From Anniella stebbinsi (lineage: Eukaryota > Chordata > Lepidosauria > Squamata > Anniellidae), in the NCBI GenBank assembly GCA_029215795.1, contig JARDYH010000001.1, positions 119,686,533 to 119,750,532 of the forward strand: 64,000 bases of DNA, given 5' to 3'. Made by a program: the position numbers and the translations under genes. The notes beneath the pieces were generated by a model that searched no databases, was not told where the DNA came from, and was given only the letters and a program-made list of their open reading frames with translations. Positions 42,901-53,442 of this stretch are shown here, piece by piece (within the stretch, counting starts at the first letter, position 1; each line of letters starts with the position of its first letter).

Positions 42901-45080
42901 CATTCCAACTGTTTTGCCCAAAGTGGCTTACAACATATAGAAAAACAATCTCAACAATGGAACAATGATACATGCCAAAACTATAAAATCAGGATATCAA
43001 AACAATTCATCTAACAGTTCATTTTGTCAGTAACCAGCAGGTTCATTTCACTTACATAATTGACATCAGAATAGTGAAAGCAACCAGCACAGCAATGCCA
43101 ATAGAGTAATGCAATGGGTGTCTTCATAAAATCTATCATATCAACATATGCTATTAGAGGTTGCTTTGCTTATGGTAGCACTACATCGATTATGCATGCC
43201 CAGCGCCCTGTTTGATGCTGCTCACGGTATCCACATTTCACCCGTATGCTTATGAAATGATTTTGTTGTTGTTGAAGTGTTAGGTGCCATGTTATTATTC
43301 TGTTGGTTTTCTATACATAATGAGCTCCTTTGGGCCCAGCTTTGTGAGAAAATGGGCAAATTCACAAACTGATAGTGATGATCTTTCTTATTGGGCACAA
43401 TGAGCTTTGTACAATGAATCCAGTATTGGTAGGGTACTGTGTTTATGTGCACATCCTTTTCGACGTTAAAAGCAAATGTCGCCCTTGGGAATATTTCAGC
43501 ATGTAAGTATGCAGAGTGAGTGAAATGTGCCATTAATCTGGACATCAGGTACAGCAAAGGTAGTAGCAAGATAAGCTTTCTCACACTGTGCAAGAAAGAT
43601 GACTAATTCAGAAAAACCCTTTTCCAGGGATGAAAGCAAGTTTGTTCTCTGTGCCAACTAAATCCTTGATTCCTGGTACCTTTTTTCACTTGAGCTATTG
43701 GAGCGAAAAGAAGGAATATTTCTAACAGATTTAAAAAGCTGTCTTGATGAACTATTTTACAGTGCTGTGTGGACACATTATGTTCTCATGGTCAGACTCA
43801 TTTAGAGAAACATTCATACCAAGCACTGTCGCAGATCTTTAAATGGCTTCCTTATTATTTTTTCTCTTGTTATTGTGCCTCTGTGGGAACTATATTGAGA
43901 AAAATCAGGGGATCAGCAGAATACTATTCCGATTTCAGAGCCTTTGTCTGGGCCTGTGCGGCCGTATTAATATGAACAGTATTTCACCAAATCCCATTCA
44001 TCATTATTTTAGGCTATTTCCTCAGCGGGTTATCACAGAATACCAAGGACAACTTGGGTTGACTATTACCTGAATGAAACCAAGAATAAAAGAACATGTT
44101 CTTCATGTAGAAAGAAACCTGTTCCAGCCCAAATAGAGGGAAAATTGCCACAAATATTCCATGCATATGCTCATCTAAACAGACCCAGTCATAGCTGTAT
44201 AATAAGCTCTCAAGCCTTCTATTTTGCTTTCATTGTTCACTTTTCTTTTCTTTTTAGTAAACCATCATAATAAGTGCACTATTACTAAATTCTGTTGACC
44301 CTTTTCATTACAGATGTCTTCAAAATAAAAGTGATTCACAATGGAAAGAATCTGTGGGTCCTCCATTCCACAAGATTTGCCTTCTTTAAAAAGAAAACTC
44401 CAAATATTATGGCCACCTACAGCTAGCTGCTGCAAAGCAAATACACTGGACTCTAATAGAGGCCATTATCTTTATGTTTCCACTAATCCTGTCCCTTGCC
44501 TTAGGATTGCCTGAGAGAAAAGAAGAACTTGGAATTGTAACACATGAGCCCATCTTTTTAGGAGCAGTCATGCAGAACCAACGAGGGGGGTAACATCTTC
44601 TTGCAAAAAGAGATGTCCAATTTGGTCAAGGGAGTCTGTAACAGGAGCCATTTTGTCTGAGAATTGTCTTCAGAGATAAGACTCAAAATATGACAGAAAT
44701 ATCAAGCTTGCCTCTTCCATTTTAACATGACAACTAGATTTCTCAGATGATGGAATAATTTGATTACATTCTTTGGATAATTTTAGTTATATATGAAGTC
44801 TTTGCATCTTTTGTTATAGAGGAAGGGATTGGGGGAGAGAGAGAGAGAGAGAGAACAATGACACAATACAGCATTTTAATAATGCTATCCAGATTTAAGC
44901 AAGTTTCTCCGGGAACCTGCTTATTCTTTTGGTCCTGATTTGTGTTTTTTTGAACATTTGTCACTGTCAACCCAGCTGTGTCAAAAGCTCTGAGAACGGA
45001 GAGTGTAGGAAAGCATCCTATTTGGATTTGTAAAAAAAATAAACTTATGGTCTAGAAAAGGCACGTCATATTGTCATGCT
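42901..45080. other. Unassigned sequence
   Basis: About 2.2 kb with no gene. Short GTT run at 43263-43275 and (GA)n at 44838-44853. The 123-codon minus-strand frame at 43222-43593 has no motif. Confidence 0.3.
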
Positions 45081-45904
45081 GTTAGTTTTCCCCTGAAAGA
45101 CTGTGTTCGCAGCTTGGGGGTGCTCCTGGATCCGTCGCTCCAAATGACAGCCCAGATAGATGCGACGGCCAGGAGTGCCTACTATCAGCTTCGGCTGATA
45201 CGCCAGCTGCACCCCTTCCTAGAGTTGGAAGACCTAAAGATGGTAGTGCACGCACTGGTAACTTCAAGGCTCGACTTCTGCAATGCGCTGTACATAGGAC
45301 TACCTCTGTGCCTAGTCCGGAAACTTCAACTAGTTCAAAATATGGCAGCCAGGTTGGTCACCGATACATCTAGGAGTGACCATATTACACCAGCTTTAAA
45401 ATCGCTGCACTGGCTGCCAATTAGTTTCTGGGCGAAGTATAAAGTGTTGGTCATTACCTTTAAAGCCCTACATGGTTTGGGTCCAGGTTACCTGCGGGAT
45501 CGTCTTCTCCCATACAATCTGCCCCGCACGCTCACATCCTCTGGGAAGAACTTACTGCGGTCGACCAAGACTAGGCTGACAACCGTTACCCAGAGGACCT
45601 TCTCTTCTGCCACTCCCAGACTGTGGAATGACCTGCCGGAGGAGACTCGTCAACTTAACAGTCTTTTAGAATTTAAGAAAGCTATAAAGACTGTTCTCTT
45701 CCGGCAGGCATATCCAGTGGAATTTTAGAATGTTTTAAGGATGTTTTTAGGATGTTTTAGGATTTTTTATGCAGTTTTAATAATATGTGTTATGTTTTAA
45801 TCAGTTTTATGTATTTTATCATGTTGTTGTTCCCTGCCTCGATCCAGACGGAGAGGCAGGTAAGAAATAAATTATTATTGTTATTGTTATTGTTATTATT
45901 ATTT
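45081..45904 (+). mobile_element. CR1/L2-group LINE 3' end with an intact C-terminal ORF2 frame
   Basis: An uninterrupted frame from about 45081 to the stop at 45729-45731 encodes the last 215 or so residues of ORF2. It has 'CVRSLGVLLDPSL', 'HALVTSRLDFCNALYIGLP', 'KLQLVQNMAARLV', 'LKSLHWLPI', 'YKVLVITFKALHGLGPGYL', 'TPRLWNDLPEETRQL' and 'FKKAIKTVLFRQAY'. The catalytic domain upstream is missing, as is normal for 5' truncation. The 3' UTR ends in 'CCCTGCCTCGATCCAGACGG' and an (ATT/GTT)n tail at 45871-45904. The clean frame marks it as the youngest LINE copy in the window. Confidence 0.9.
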
Positions 45905-46117
45905 AAGTGATACTGATTTTACTTCAGTTGTACATTTTAACTTTGCAAAAGCAGTGAGGTCATCCTAATTAGTGCTATTAATGTTTTTATCTACAATGCA
46001 CATCTGCTTAAATAAAATATATTCTTAAAAGGCAATGGATTTTTTAAACTTCAAATGACATGTACTGCTTAATTGTATATGGAAATAAAGATGATTTTAT
46101 CTCACTATAGGTACTCT

Positions 46118-46210
46118 ACAGTACAATCCTATGCATGACTACTCAAAAGTAAGCTCCAAAGAGGGCTATAGATCTTACTCCCAGGTAAGTGGGTCTAGGA
46201 TTTCAGCCCT
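46118..46210 (+). repeat. Family J short repeat, best copy
   Basis: 'ACAATCCTATGCATGACTAC', 'TCAAAAGTAAGCTCC', 'TCTTACTCCCAGGTAAGTGG' and 'GTCTAGGATTTCAGCCCTA' are in the expected order. The two halves are roughly complementary. Confidence 0.6.
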
Positions 46211-46461
46211 AAATACAATAATTATTTCTGCTTTTAAATATGGTAAAACAACCAGCTATACCTCCAGTACAAGTTTCTTATTGAAGCTGCTTATTAAATT
46301 CTTATTGCTCTTTAGTTATGGCAAGTCACACACAAAGAGAGGGTTTTACTATTGTAAGCCACAAAATTATATTGCTTATATAAATGTGCAATGCCTATTC
46401 TCTTAGTTATGGAATGTGATCTCTCAGAGTCAAGCTACATATTCAAAGCCAGCATCAAAGG

Positions 46462-46640
46462 TAGGGTGACCATATGGAAAGGAGGACAGGGCTCCTGTAT
46501 CTTTAACAGTTGTGTAGAAAAGAGAATTTCAGCAGGTGTCATTTGTATGCATGCAGCACCTGGTGAAAGTCCCTCTTCATCACAACTGTTAAAGCTGCAG
46601 GAGCCCTGCCCTCTTTTGTATGTGGCCTCTTTTGTATACT
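46462..46640 (+). mobile_element. Family A, single arm
   Basis: TAGGGTGACCATATGGAAAG followed by 'TTTCAGCAGGTGTCATTTGT' and 'GCATGCAGCACCTGGTGAAA' then 'GCTGCAGGAGCCCTGCCCTC'. Only one unit is present. It is the GCATGCAGCACC subtype, also seen at 51.1, 52.7 and 57.0 kb. The right end is truncated and shows a small tandem 'CCTCTTTTGTAT' duplication. Confidence 0.75.
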
Positions 46641-46700
46641 CAGTGCCACTGCCTACTTGTTTACCAGCTCTCTGACAGTCAAGCGAGCAAGTGGTAGCAA

Positions 46701-46728
46701 TGAGGAGGAGGAGGAGGAGGAGGAGGGG
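46701..46728. repeat. (GAG)n microsatellite
   Basis: About eight GAG units. Confidence 0.85.
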
Positions 46729-47651
46729 TGACAGCAGTTAGTGACAATGGTGGTGAGAAAGTAGATTACTGAGGCCCTCAAAAAACTGGAGCTGACACAT
46801 GACTATATGGATTAGGGCCTTAGCATGGGAGGATAAGGGGCTTTAACCATTTACTGCCCACTGTAGTCCCAGTCAAATTGGGGTGGGGGGAGCATGCCTG
46901 CAATTTACATTGCCAAAAAAATGGTCTGTTTGTAATGTAAATTACAGACACAAGGCTTTGAAGCAACATTGGCTTTCCTGCACTTACTTCTGGGTAAAAA
47001 AGAAGAAAAGACATTACCGTAACATCAAGTCTGACATTTGGGGAAATTGGGGCAGGTATAGAATGCACAGTTGGGGGAAGCAGAAGGATCAAGGCCTCAA
47101 CCTGAAAAGGCCTCAACCTGAAGAAGACATGAAGCACAAGACTCCCATTCTTTATCTGCTGTTAGCAGACCCAAATATTATTTTATTATGTTAATATTCA
47201 GAAACATACAGAATAAATACAGCTTTTAAGGCATAACATCTCCAACACTTACTTCTAAAATCATGATAAATCTTGCTTCAATAATGTGAACTAATATACC
47301 ACTGATAAATAATTTGAAACAAAACTTTACACCTATTAAATTTACTGATATATTGTTGAAAATCCAAGTCCATTCTTGCTTATGTATTTGTCAATTCAAC
47401 TTTTTTTGTGGAGGACAACCTAGAATTTTTGGACTTCTGCAAAATTCAGGGTTTGCCTGAAACTTCTGAACCCGCCCTCTTGTGCGTGGCTGGTGTCATT
47501 TTGGCTATCTAAGCATTGGCGCTCAGCCTTGAATTTCAGAAATAGAGGGAACAATAGCATGGGGGCATTATTTGTTGTTAGTCAAAAAATGCTCTCTCAC
47601 TTGTGCAGCCCCTTCCAAAAGCATGAAAGTGAGAGGATAGTTTTGACCAGT
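46729..47651. other. Unassigned sequence
   Basis: No recognised gene or repeat. Confidence 0.3.
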
Positions 47652-47745
47652 GGAGGCTGCCATTCCCCCACACACACCGCATCTGGATGCTAAATCATGA
47701 TGTAGCATCATTCTAAATGTGGTCTTGTGGGAAAACATGGCAGCC
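47652..47745. mobile_element. Small palindromic MITE-like hairpin
   Basis: 'GGAGGCTGCCAT' and 'ATGGCAGCCC' are inverted ends; between them 'GGATGCTAAATCATGA' faces 'TGTAGCATCATTCTAA'. The total is about 94 bp. The fold is imperfect, and no target duplication was found. Confidence 0.45.
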
Positions 47746-48329
47746 CACCTGGCTGCAGAGTATAAATCCTGGCAGACACTTCAAGGGGATGAGAAATTTT
47801 CTGCAAAGAAAAAGATTTAAAGAAAGAGACGGCGGCTCCCTCCACTTCCTCCCAGAATTTTGCCTACTTCACCCAGCCCCTAAATAAAAATCAACAACAC
47901 AAAGATCATAAAGACTTTGAAACAATACTAAAATTATCCTAAGAATCAAATGAGATTAGTGGGTTTTCAAAAGACATTTCCCCATCTTAGGCTGCCTGCT
48001 TTGTGGTAATTTACCCACAGGAAGGGGGAAACATTCCCAAGAAATAGCACTGCAATACTGAATATGACCCAGAGGCATACACCACTAACTCTTGTTTAAA
48101 TTAAATAGAGCATGATCCAGTCAAAAGCTAAGGATTCAAAGTGGCAGAAATCCACCTTGAATTTATTTTTTACTAGACCATGCCCTTAATATTTGGACAA
48201 ACTACATTCCTTCTTCCACCCAAGCTTACCAGAAATCTCCTTTCTTCGTTTGAGGTCCTCATCCTAGGTTAGGCAGCTGGTGGCTAGAAAGAGTCCCTGG
48301 TCAATTGTGGTACCCAATATATTGTGTAT
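47746..48329. other. Unassigned sequence
   Basis: No recognised feature. Confidence 0.3.
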
Positions 48330-48580
48330 GAAGCTTTCCTTATGCCAAGATTGATTTCCTTTTGATGCTAGACAAAGACTTTTTTTAGTTGCCCATATAT
48401 TTCAGCATGTGTCATAACTGATTGGGTCAAAACTGCTGGGTTTGTTGATTTTATGGCTGCTATTCCTGTACATTTATATTTGGGTGTTGTTGCTGTTTTG
48501 TGCTGTTTATTATTGATTGTATGCTGGCCTTGGAGTTTTATACTGAAAGGTGGCCTAGTAATTCACTTATAAAGGGCCCA
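48330..48580 (+). mobile_element. LINE 3' UTR relic
   Basis: 'GACAAAGACTTTTTTTAGTT' resembles the 'LKTFLF' coding end. A T-rich UTR and 'GGCCTTGGAGTTTTATACTG', 'AAAGGTGGCCTAGTAATTC' follow, similar to the tail words of other CR1/L2-group ends here. No tandem tail remains. Confidence 0.45.
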
Positions 48581-49256
48581 AGAAATTAGGTCACCAAACA
48601 TGAAATTAACTGATATCAGGGCAATTACTAAGGGACTGATCCTGAAACTATTTACAAGATTAACAACTTCATAACTAACAGTCCATATTTTAAGAATGCA
48701 TATGATTTTTTGAATATCCAAACCAGAAATTTGACACCCAGAAACATAGCTGACTGCTATAGCTGTTTATTTACAAGCTGATGTAATTCTTGAATGAAAA
48801 TCATGTGGTGCCCTCTGATCAGCAATTTAAACTATCAAAGTGCATGACAGATCACAACTGGATGGAATCAGGAAGTAAAGCCGCTTACTTGCTATTATAA
48901 AGTCTAAACAGCACATCTGAACAAATAGGCCTAAAGACACAAGACTTACGAATGCTTTAAAATATTTATCAGTAAGGTTTAATTTGTTTACAGGAACGAG
49001 ATCAGCCTTCAAGCATGCAGACCCCTGCATCAGATAGATATTACTGTCATAAAGTGGCCGCTCTTATGTCTGATAGGGGCTGCAGCAGCTTGACCTATTC
49101 GTATATCTGTTCCGGTTATGGAACAGGTATGGAAACACTTTCAGCCTCTGGTCCATATTCCATTTCAAAGAAGCCCTCAGGTACTGCAGTCCTATGGTGG
49201 ATGGGGCCAAAGGCAAAAGACCAAGCTACAAAACATGCCAGCTTATTTTAGTTTAG
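48581..49256. other. Unassigned sequence
   Basis: No recognised gene or repeat. Confidence 0.3.
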
Positions 49257-49660
49257 CGCTCCTTCACACCTAATTTTCCCCCCTGGTTTGCCTCTGCATT
49301 TTTTTTACCTCTGATGCAGAAGCACATAAGGTTATGATCCTTTTCACCTGAATAGCTGCTCTTTCGCTCCTTCAGTCCTTCGTTCATTTGCTCTTCCACT
49401 CCACTCCACTCCTCCCCTTCTCTTTCTCCTTCCACTCAGGTCCTGGCAGATAAATACTTCATCCAGACCACCTTTCTGCCAGGCAAAAATGGAACAACCC
49501 TTTAGTCTGGCTCTTTGGGGGCATTGGGAGAGTACAAGCCTGTCTCTGCAGAGATTCAGGCATTGAATGATTTTGAAAAATGCTTTCAAGCCTGGGATGC
49601 AAGGTTTGGGTTTTATACTGAGGCTTGGAGCCGGCTGCTGAGGGAGATTGCTTTTCCTAG
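49257..49660 (-). mobile_element. Family F interspersed repeat
   Basis: Reverse complement of 37620-37990 over nearly its full length, including 'CTTTAGTCTGGCTCTTTGGG', 'GATTCAGGCATTGAATGATT' and 'TTTGCCTCTGCATTTTTTTT'. A stretch 'GAGAGTACAAGCCTGTC' near 49530 is absent from the 37-kb copy. The overlapping 160- and 111-codon frames (49344-49826, 49515-49850) run through F into a B element and are not genes. Confidence 0.6.
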
Positions 49661-49667
49661 GGTGACC

Positions 49668-49855
49668 ATATTTTGGAAACCAAAAAGGAGGACAACATGG
49701 CCGCCCCAAGGGGGCGTGCCCACCAACATGGCCAGCCTCCAAGGGGGCGTGCCCACCAACATGGCCGGCCTCCAAGGGGGCGTGACCACCAACATGGCCA
49801 GCCCCCAAAGGGACGTGCCCACCCAAAGATGGCCTTCGTCACATGTCTGATTTCA
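49668..49855 (+). mobile_element. Family B MITE with an internal minisatellite
   Basis: TAGGGTGACCATATTTTGGA followed by 'AACCAAAAAGGAGGACAAC' is a B left end, as at 16391. It inserted directly into or beside the F copy. The right end is uncertain (about 49855, near 'TCGTCACATGTC'). The body consists almost only of the 33-bp repeat described next. Confidence 0.6.
49695..49830. repeat. 33-bp minisatellite, four units
   Basis: Four tandem units of 'ACATGGCC(G/A)GCCTCC' plus 'AAGGGGGCGTGCCCACCA', 31-33 bp each, with a more diverged last unit. Because 33 is a multiple of three, every frame stays open and gives an artificial repeated peptide on each strand. Confidence 0.85.
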
Positions 49856-50604
49856 CAGCACACAATTAAGACAAACCTGTTCTGCATAACATCTTCATGT
49901 TAAAATCACTGAGACATTCAGTGTATCTGAAATTAACTTCACTCCTACTTTTGTAGCTTTTGCTGTACTTTAAAGCTTTTGCTATACTTTGTGTGATACA
50001 GTCTCCTTTTCCCTCACATATCTTTTCTGACTGCAAATCCTTCACTGGATGACCGTAGTCTCACCTTTCCTAACATTTAACACTCTTTCCTCATCACCTT
50101 TCTCATATCCATACTCACAGATTCAGCACTAAACAAATGAAGCAGTTGACAAGTGCAGAAAAATCTAGTACAGGAAAATCTAGTACAATAAATGAGTAAT
50201 GTAGCATTCAGAAAGAGTATAAAATACTATTACCCTACAAACAGTCATGGAACAAAATGGACTAAAGGCTTGTAGCAGTTATTTCTCACTAGCATCTCTT
50301 AACTTGTTTCAACTTCTGGTTTATCAGTGAGAAACTAATCTAAAAATGTGTCATTATATCTCTGGTTCATTAGCCATGTAAACAAGCCCATGGTCAGTAG
50401 AGGTACAAAGAAAGGCCAGAACAGATGCCCATTATCACAATGCTAGACAAAGATCTTTCCCTCCTTTTATCCAAATGTCTCCTGAATTTACACTGCCTCA
50501 GTGTGCAGAGAACAGAAATCCCAATCAGAGAGTTTAATACTTTACCCAAAGAAAACTGAGTAGCAGATAACTCAGAAGCTATCATCTCCCTATGTCCTAT
50601 CATA
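49856..50604. other. Unassigned A/T-rich sequence
   Basis: No recognised feature. Confidence 0.3.
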
Positions 50605-50687
50605 CAATGCTATCCTATGACAACTCAGGAATAAGTCCTGTTGACTTCAATAAACCGTACTCCCAGATACATATGGGATTGCAGCTT
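50605..50687 (+). repeat. Family J short repeat
   Basis: 'CAATGCTATCCTATGACAAC', 'AATAAGTCCTGTTGACTTCA', 'CGTACTCCCAGATACATATG' and 'GGATTGCAGC' follow the J order. Confidence 0.5.
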
Positions 50688-51098
50688 CTTCACATTTGTT
50701 CACCTTAATATAGCAAGTGCAAGCCCCTCCTGTCAAGGAAAACTGTGCACTCACCAGAACCCGGCCTCGTGGATCATGCAACCAGCAGATGCTCTCAGAA
50801 CGATGCTTTCAGAGCCTAGGAGTCCCAGACACAGTCAAACAAGACAAGACAAGCCACACTATGCACTCATATATTATCTTGCTGGGACAGAACAATTCTG
50901 GGACAAGGCAACACTTTGCTATCAACCAGACATAACAGTCATAAACAAAAATGAAAAACACACTACTTCATTGACATAGCACTACATAATGACACAAACG
51001 TTGCATTAAAGGAAGAGGGAAAGAGAAAACTATACACCACTGGCTATGTAAGTTAAAGAACTATGGTAACAGGAAAAAAGTTACAATTATTCCATTAG

Positions 51099-51267
51099 TT
51101 AGAGTGATTATGGAAAGGAGGACAGGGATCCTGTATCTTTAATAGCTGTATTGAAAAGGGAATTTCAGCAAGTATCATTTGTATGCATGCAGCATCTGGT
51201 GATATTCCCTCTACATTACAACAGTTAAAGCTGCAGGAGCCCATCCTAGCATGACCAGATACTAAAG
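51099..51267 (+). mobile_element. Family A, one arm plus the start of the second
   Basis: 'TTAGAGTGATTATGGAAAGG', 'TTTCAGCAAGTATCATTTGT', 'GCATGCAGCATCTGGTGA' and 'GCTGCAGGAGCCCATCC' form one arm. 'CTAGCATGACCAGATACTAA' and 'AGAAGGCAGACATAC' begin the second unit before the sequence runs into A/C-rich repeat at 51268. Confidence 0.7.
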
Positions 51268-51860
51268 AAGGCAGACATACACACCCCAGGAAAGATCAGC
51301 AGTAGCAGCATCCACGCACACCTCATGCTCACTAAAGGCAATAAAAATTAAAATTTACATACCCCTGCACACTTGCCCAAAGTGGGGGGAAACTCCACAT
51401 CCTCCTGAAAGCAATTTAAACAACAACAACCTCCACACACACACTTAACTGGAAGAGGGGATAAAAATCCACCCCCACGCTCTCCAAAGGCAAAATAATA
51501 ATGACAATATTAATAATAAACCACCCACACAATGCAAAATAAAACAAAAACATGCACACACCCATTGCAATAAAATAATATTAAAAATACAACACTCACC
51601 CACATACCCACCCAAGGAAAAATAATAAAAATCCAGACAAGCACCAAGGCAAAAAACAACCAACAGAACAAATACACACACTCACCAAGACTGAAAATAC
51701 AATAAATATCCACACACACCAGCATACTCACCCATGGCAAACCTAATAATAATTTTAAAACACACACACACGCACCACCCCAATTAATTCATCAAAATAT
51801 ATCAAAAATATTAAAGAAAAGTTCACTAAACAGTAGCAGCACCCAACGATAAATGAAATC
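51268..51860. repeat. A/C-rich, G-poor low-complexity block
   Basis: The plus strand is built from CACAC, CCACAC, AATAATAAT and AAAAAT words with very little G from about 51380 on. It is a degenerate A/C-rich repeat. The minus-strand frames (85-99 codons) are T/G-rich composition artefacts giving peptides of C, V, F, L and W. Confidence 0.75.
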
Positions 51861-52480
51861 ACATCCAGGCAGCCCCAGCCCCGAGTGCCAGGCCAGGCTA
51901 AGACGCCTGCACTCCCGACTGGGCCAGGCCACCCCATGGACTTGAAGTCCAGCGTGTCATACTCCAGGCCAGGCCAGACTGCCCCACACCCGGCCAGGAA
52001 TGCCCCAGGACACCGGGTGAGGATGCTCCCCCACTGCGCCGCCCCATGGGTCACACTGGGTCAGGCTGCACTGGGTCAGGCTGCACTGTGCCAAGCTGTG
52101 CTGCCCGCACGCCATGCCAACTTGCGCGCCGTGCCAGGCCGTGCCACCCTGCACTGGCCCAGCACCCGTCCACCCCGCTTCCGCCTCGTCAACCCCACGC
52201 CCGCCCATCTCGCATGACCTGCACACTTGCCCGCCGCACCCTATGCCCGCCCCACCCACCCCGCAACCAGCAGCTGTGCACCCCACAACCACTCCACCTG
52301 CCTCACCTGCAGTTTGCCTGCCCACCCCGCACTCCACCCCCGCGCACCCGCTAGCCTCGCCCCACGCCCACCCCACAACTGCACACCCCACAACCGCACA
52401 CCCCACAACTGCCTCATCCCACCCCACAACCCACTTGCCCCACCTGCACTGTACTCACCCCACGCCCACCTACCTAGGGT
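51861..52480. repeat. C-rich, strand-asymmetric block with G-quadruplex potential on the minus strand
   Basis: The composition changes to GC-rich with plus-strand CCCCAC, CCAGGCCAGGC, GCCCAC and 'CACCCCACAACC' words. There are short tandem pieces such as 'CTGCACTGGGTCAGG' (52058-52085) and 'GCACACCCCACAACC' (52380-52410). All frames are open for long stretches (up to 156 codons at 51957-52427 minus), which follows from a lack of stop codons in such DNA. No protein motif is seen. Confidence 0.75.
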
Positions 52481-52485
52481 AGGCT

Positions 52486-52636
52486 GACCATCTGAAAAGG
52501 AGGACAGGGCTCCTGTAACTTTAACAGTTGTAGAGAAAAGGGAATTTCAGCCAGTGTCATTTGTATGCAATTAGTTCCTGGTGAAATTCCCTCTTCATCA
52601 CAAAGTTGCAGGGGGCCTGCCTTCTTTTGTATATGG
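52486..52636 (+). mobile_element. Family A, truncated single arm
   Basis: 'TAGGCTGACCATCTGAAAAG', 'GGACAGGGCTCCTGTAAC', 'TTTCAGCCAGTGTCATTTGT' and 'GCAATTAGTTCCTGGTGAAA' are the GCAATTAGT subtype. The arm lacks part of the 'CAACAGTTAAAGG' word and stops at 'TTGTATATGG'. Confidence 0.75.
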
Positions 52637-52652
52637 GAACGTTAGCAAGTGT

Positions 52653-53075
52653 TCCTTAAGCATGCTTAAGTGCATGGAAAGAAGCAAATTCCATTTAAAT
52701 TAGGGTGACCATATGAAAAGGAAGACAGGGCTCCTGTAACTTTTAACAGTTGCGTAGAGAAGGGAATTTCAGCTGGTGTCCTTTGTATGCATGCAGCACC
52801 TGGTGAAATTCCCTCTTCATCACTGTAGTTAAAGCTGCAGAAGCCCTGCCCGCTTTTGTACCTGGTCACTCTAGTATAGCTCCTGCAGCTTTAACTACAG
52901 TGATGAAGAAGGAATTTCACCAGGTGCTGCATGCATACAAAGGACACCAGCTGAAATTCCCTTCTCTACGCAACTGTTAAAAGTTACAGGAGCCCTGTCT
53001 TCCTTTTCATATGGTCACCCTAATTTAAATGGAGTTTGCTTCTTTCCATGCACTTAAGCATGCTTAAGGAACGTT
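52653..53075. repeat. Compound palindrome: A element inserted at the apex of an older palindrome
   Basis: The outer arms are 52653-52692 and 53031-53075: 'TTCCTTAAGCATGCTTAAGT', 'GCATGGAAAGAAGCAAA.TCC' against their complements. Removing the A element and one copy of the 8-bp ATTTAAAT leaves a hairpin of about 90-100 bp centred exactly on ATTTAAAT. The A element is itself palindromic, so the whole 423 bp now folds on one axis. Confidence 0.85.
52693..53030. mobile_element. Family A palindromic MITE with exact 8-bp target duplication
   Basis: The element is 52701-53022, from TAGGGTGACCATATGAAAAG to its complement. The flanking ATTTAAAT at 52693-52700 and 53023-53030 is an exact 8-bp direct repeat, supporting a hAT-type insertion. 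Arms carry 'TTTCAGCTGGTGTCCTTTGT' and 'GCATGCAGCACCTGG' and are nearly identical, so this is one of the youngest A copies. The centre is near 52870 at 'CTCTAGTATAG'. Confidence 0.88.
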
Positions 53076-53085
53076 AGAATTATAG

Positions 53086-53442
53086 GTCCAGGCATTTGAT
53101 GGCGATGGCTCGTGTCTGCTTGAGTACAAAGTGAAAGCAGACACGAGCCCTGTAATGGATACTACCAAGGATCAAAGGGATCGAGACCAGAGTGATCCTT
53201 CCTTGCACGCATGGCTGCAAAACTCAGCTAGGCTCAGCCGTTCTGCTTGAAAAGTGAAAGTAGGAAAGGAAACACGAGCCCTGTAATGGATACTACTAGC
53301 AAGGATCAAAGGGATCGAGACGAGAGAGTGTTTCCTTTTCTTCGCGGGAAGCGGGAGGGGAAGACCTGGCCTCTGTAGAAATTTTTTTGAAACATGTAAT
53401 TTAAAAATTCCATAGCCATCAAATGCCTGGACCTATAATTCT
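53086..53442. repeat. Inverted-repeat-bounded block with an internal 50-bp duplication
   Basis: 'GAATTATAGGTCCAGGCATT' + 'TGATGGC' at the left and its complement at 53416-53442 are 27-bp inverted ends. Inside, a 15-bp-arm hairpin (GGCTCGTGTCTGCTT) lies at 53107-53149. A block of about 50 bp, 'ACACGAGCCCTGTAATGGAT' to 'GGGATCGAGA', is repeated directly at 53141-53190 and 53272-53321. The right inverted end is part of the first C unit, so the left end is an inverted C-unit piece. Confidence 0.7.

Noticed and set aside
49344..49826. 160-codon frame with a repeated 11-residue peptide
   Set aside because: The repeat comes from a 33-bp minisatellite, and the rest is family F sequence.
51957..52427. 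156-codon minus-strand frame rich in Gly, Val, Ala and Cys
   Set aside because: All frames are open in this C-rich block because stop codons are rare in such composition.
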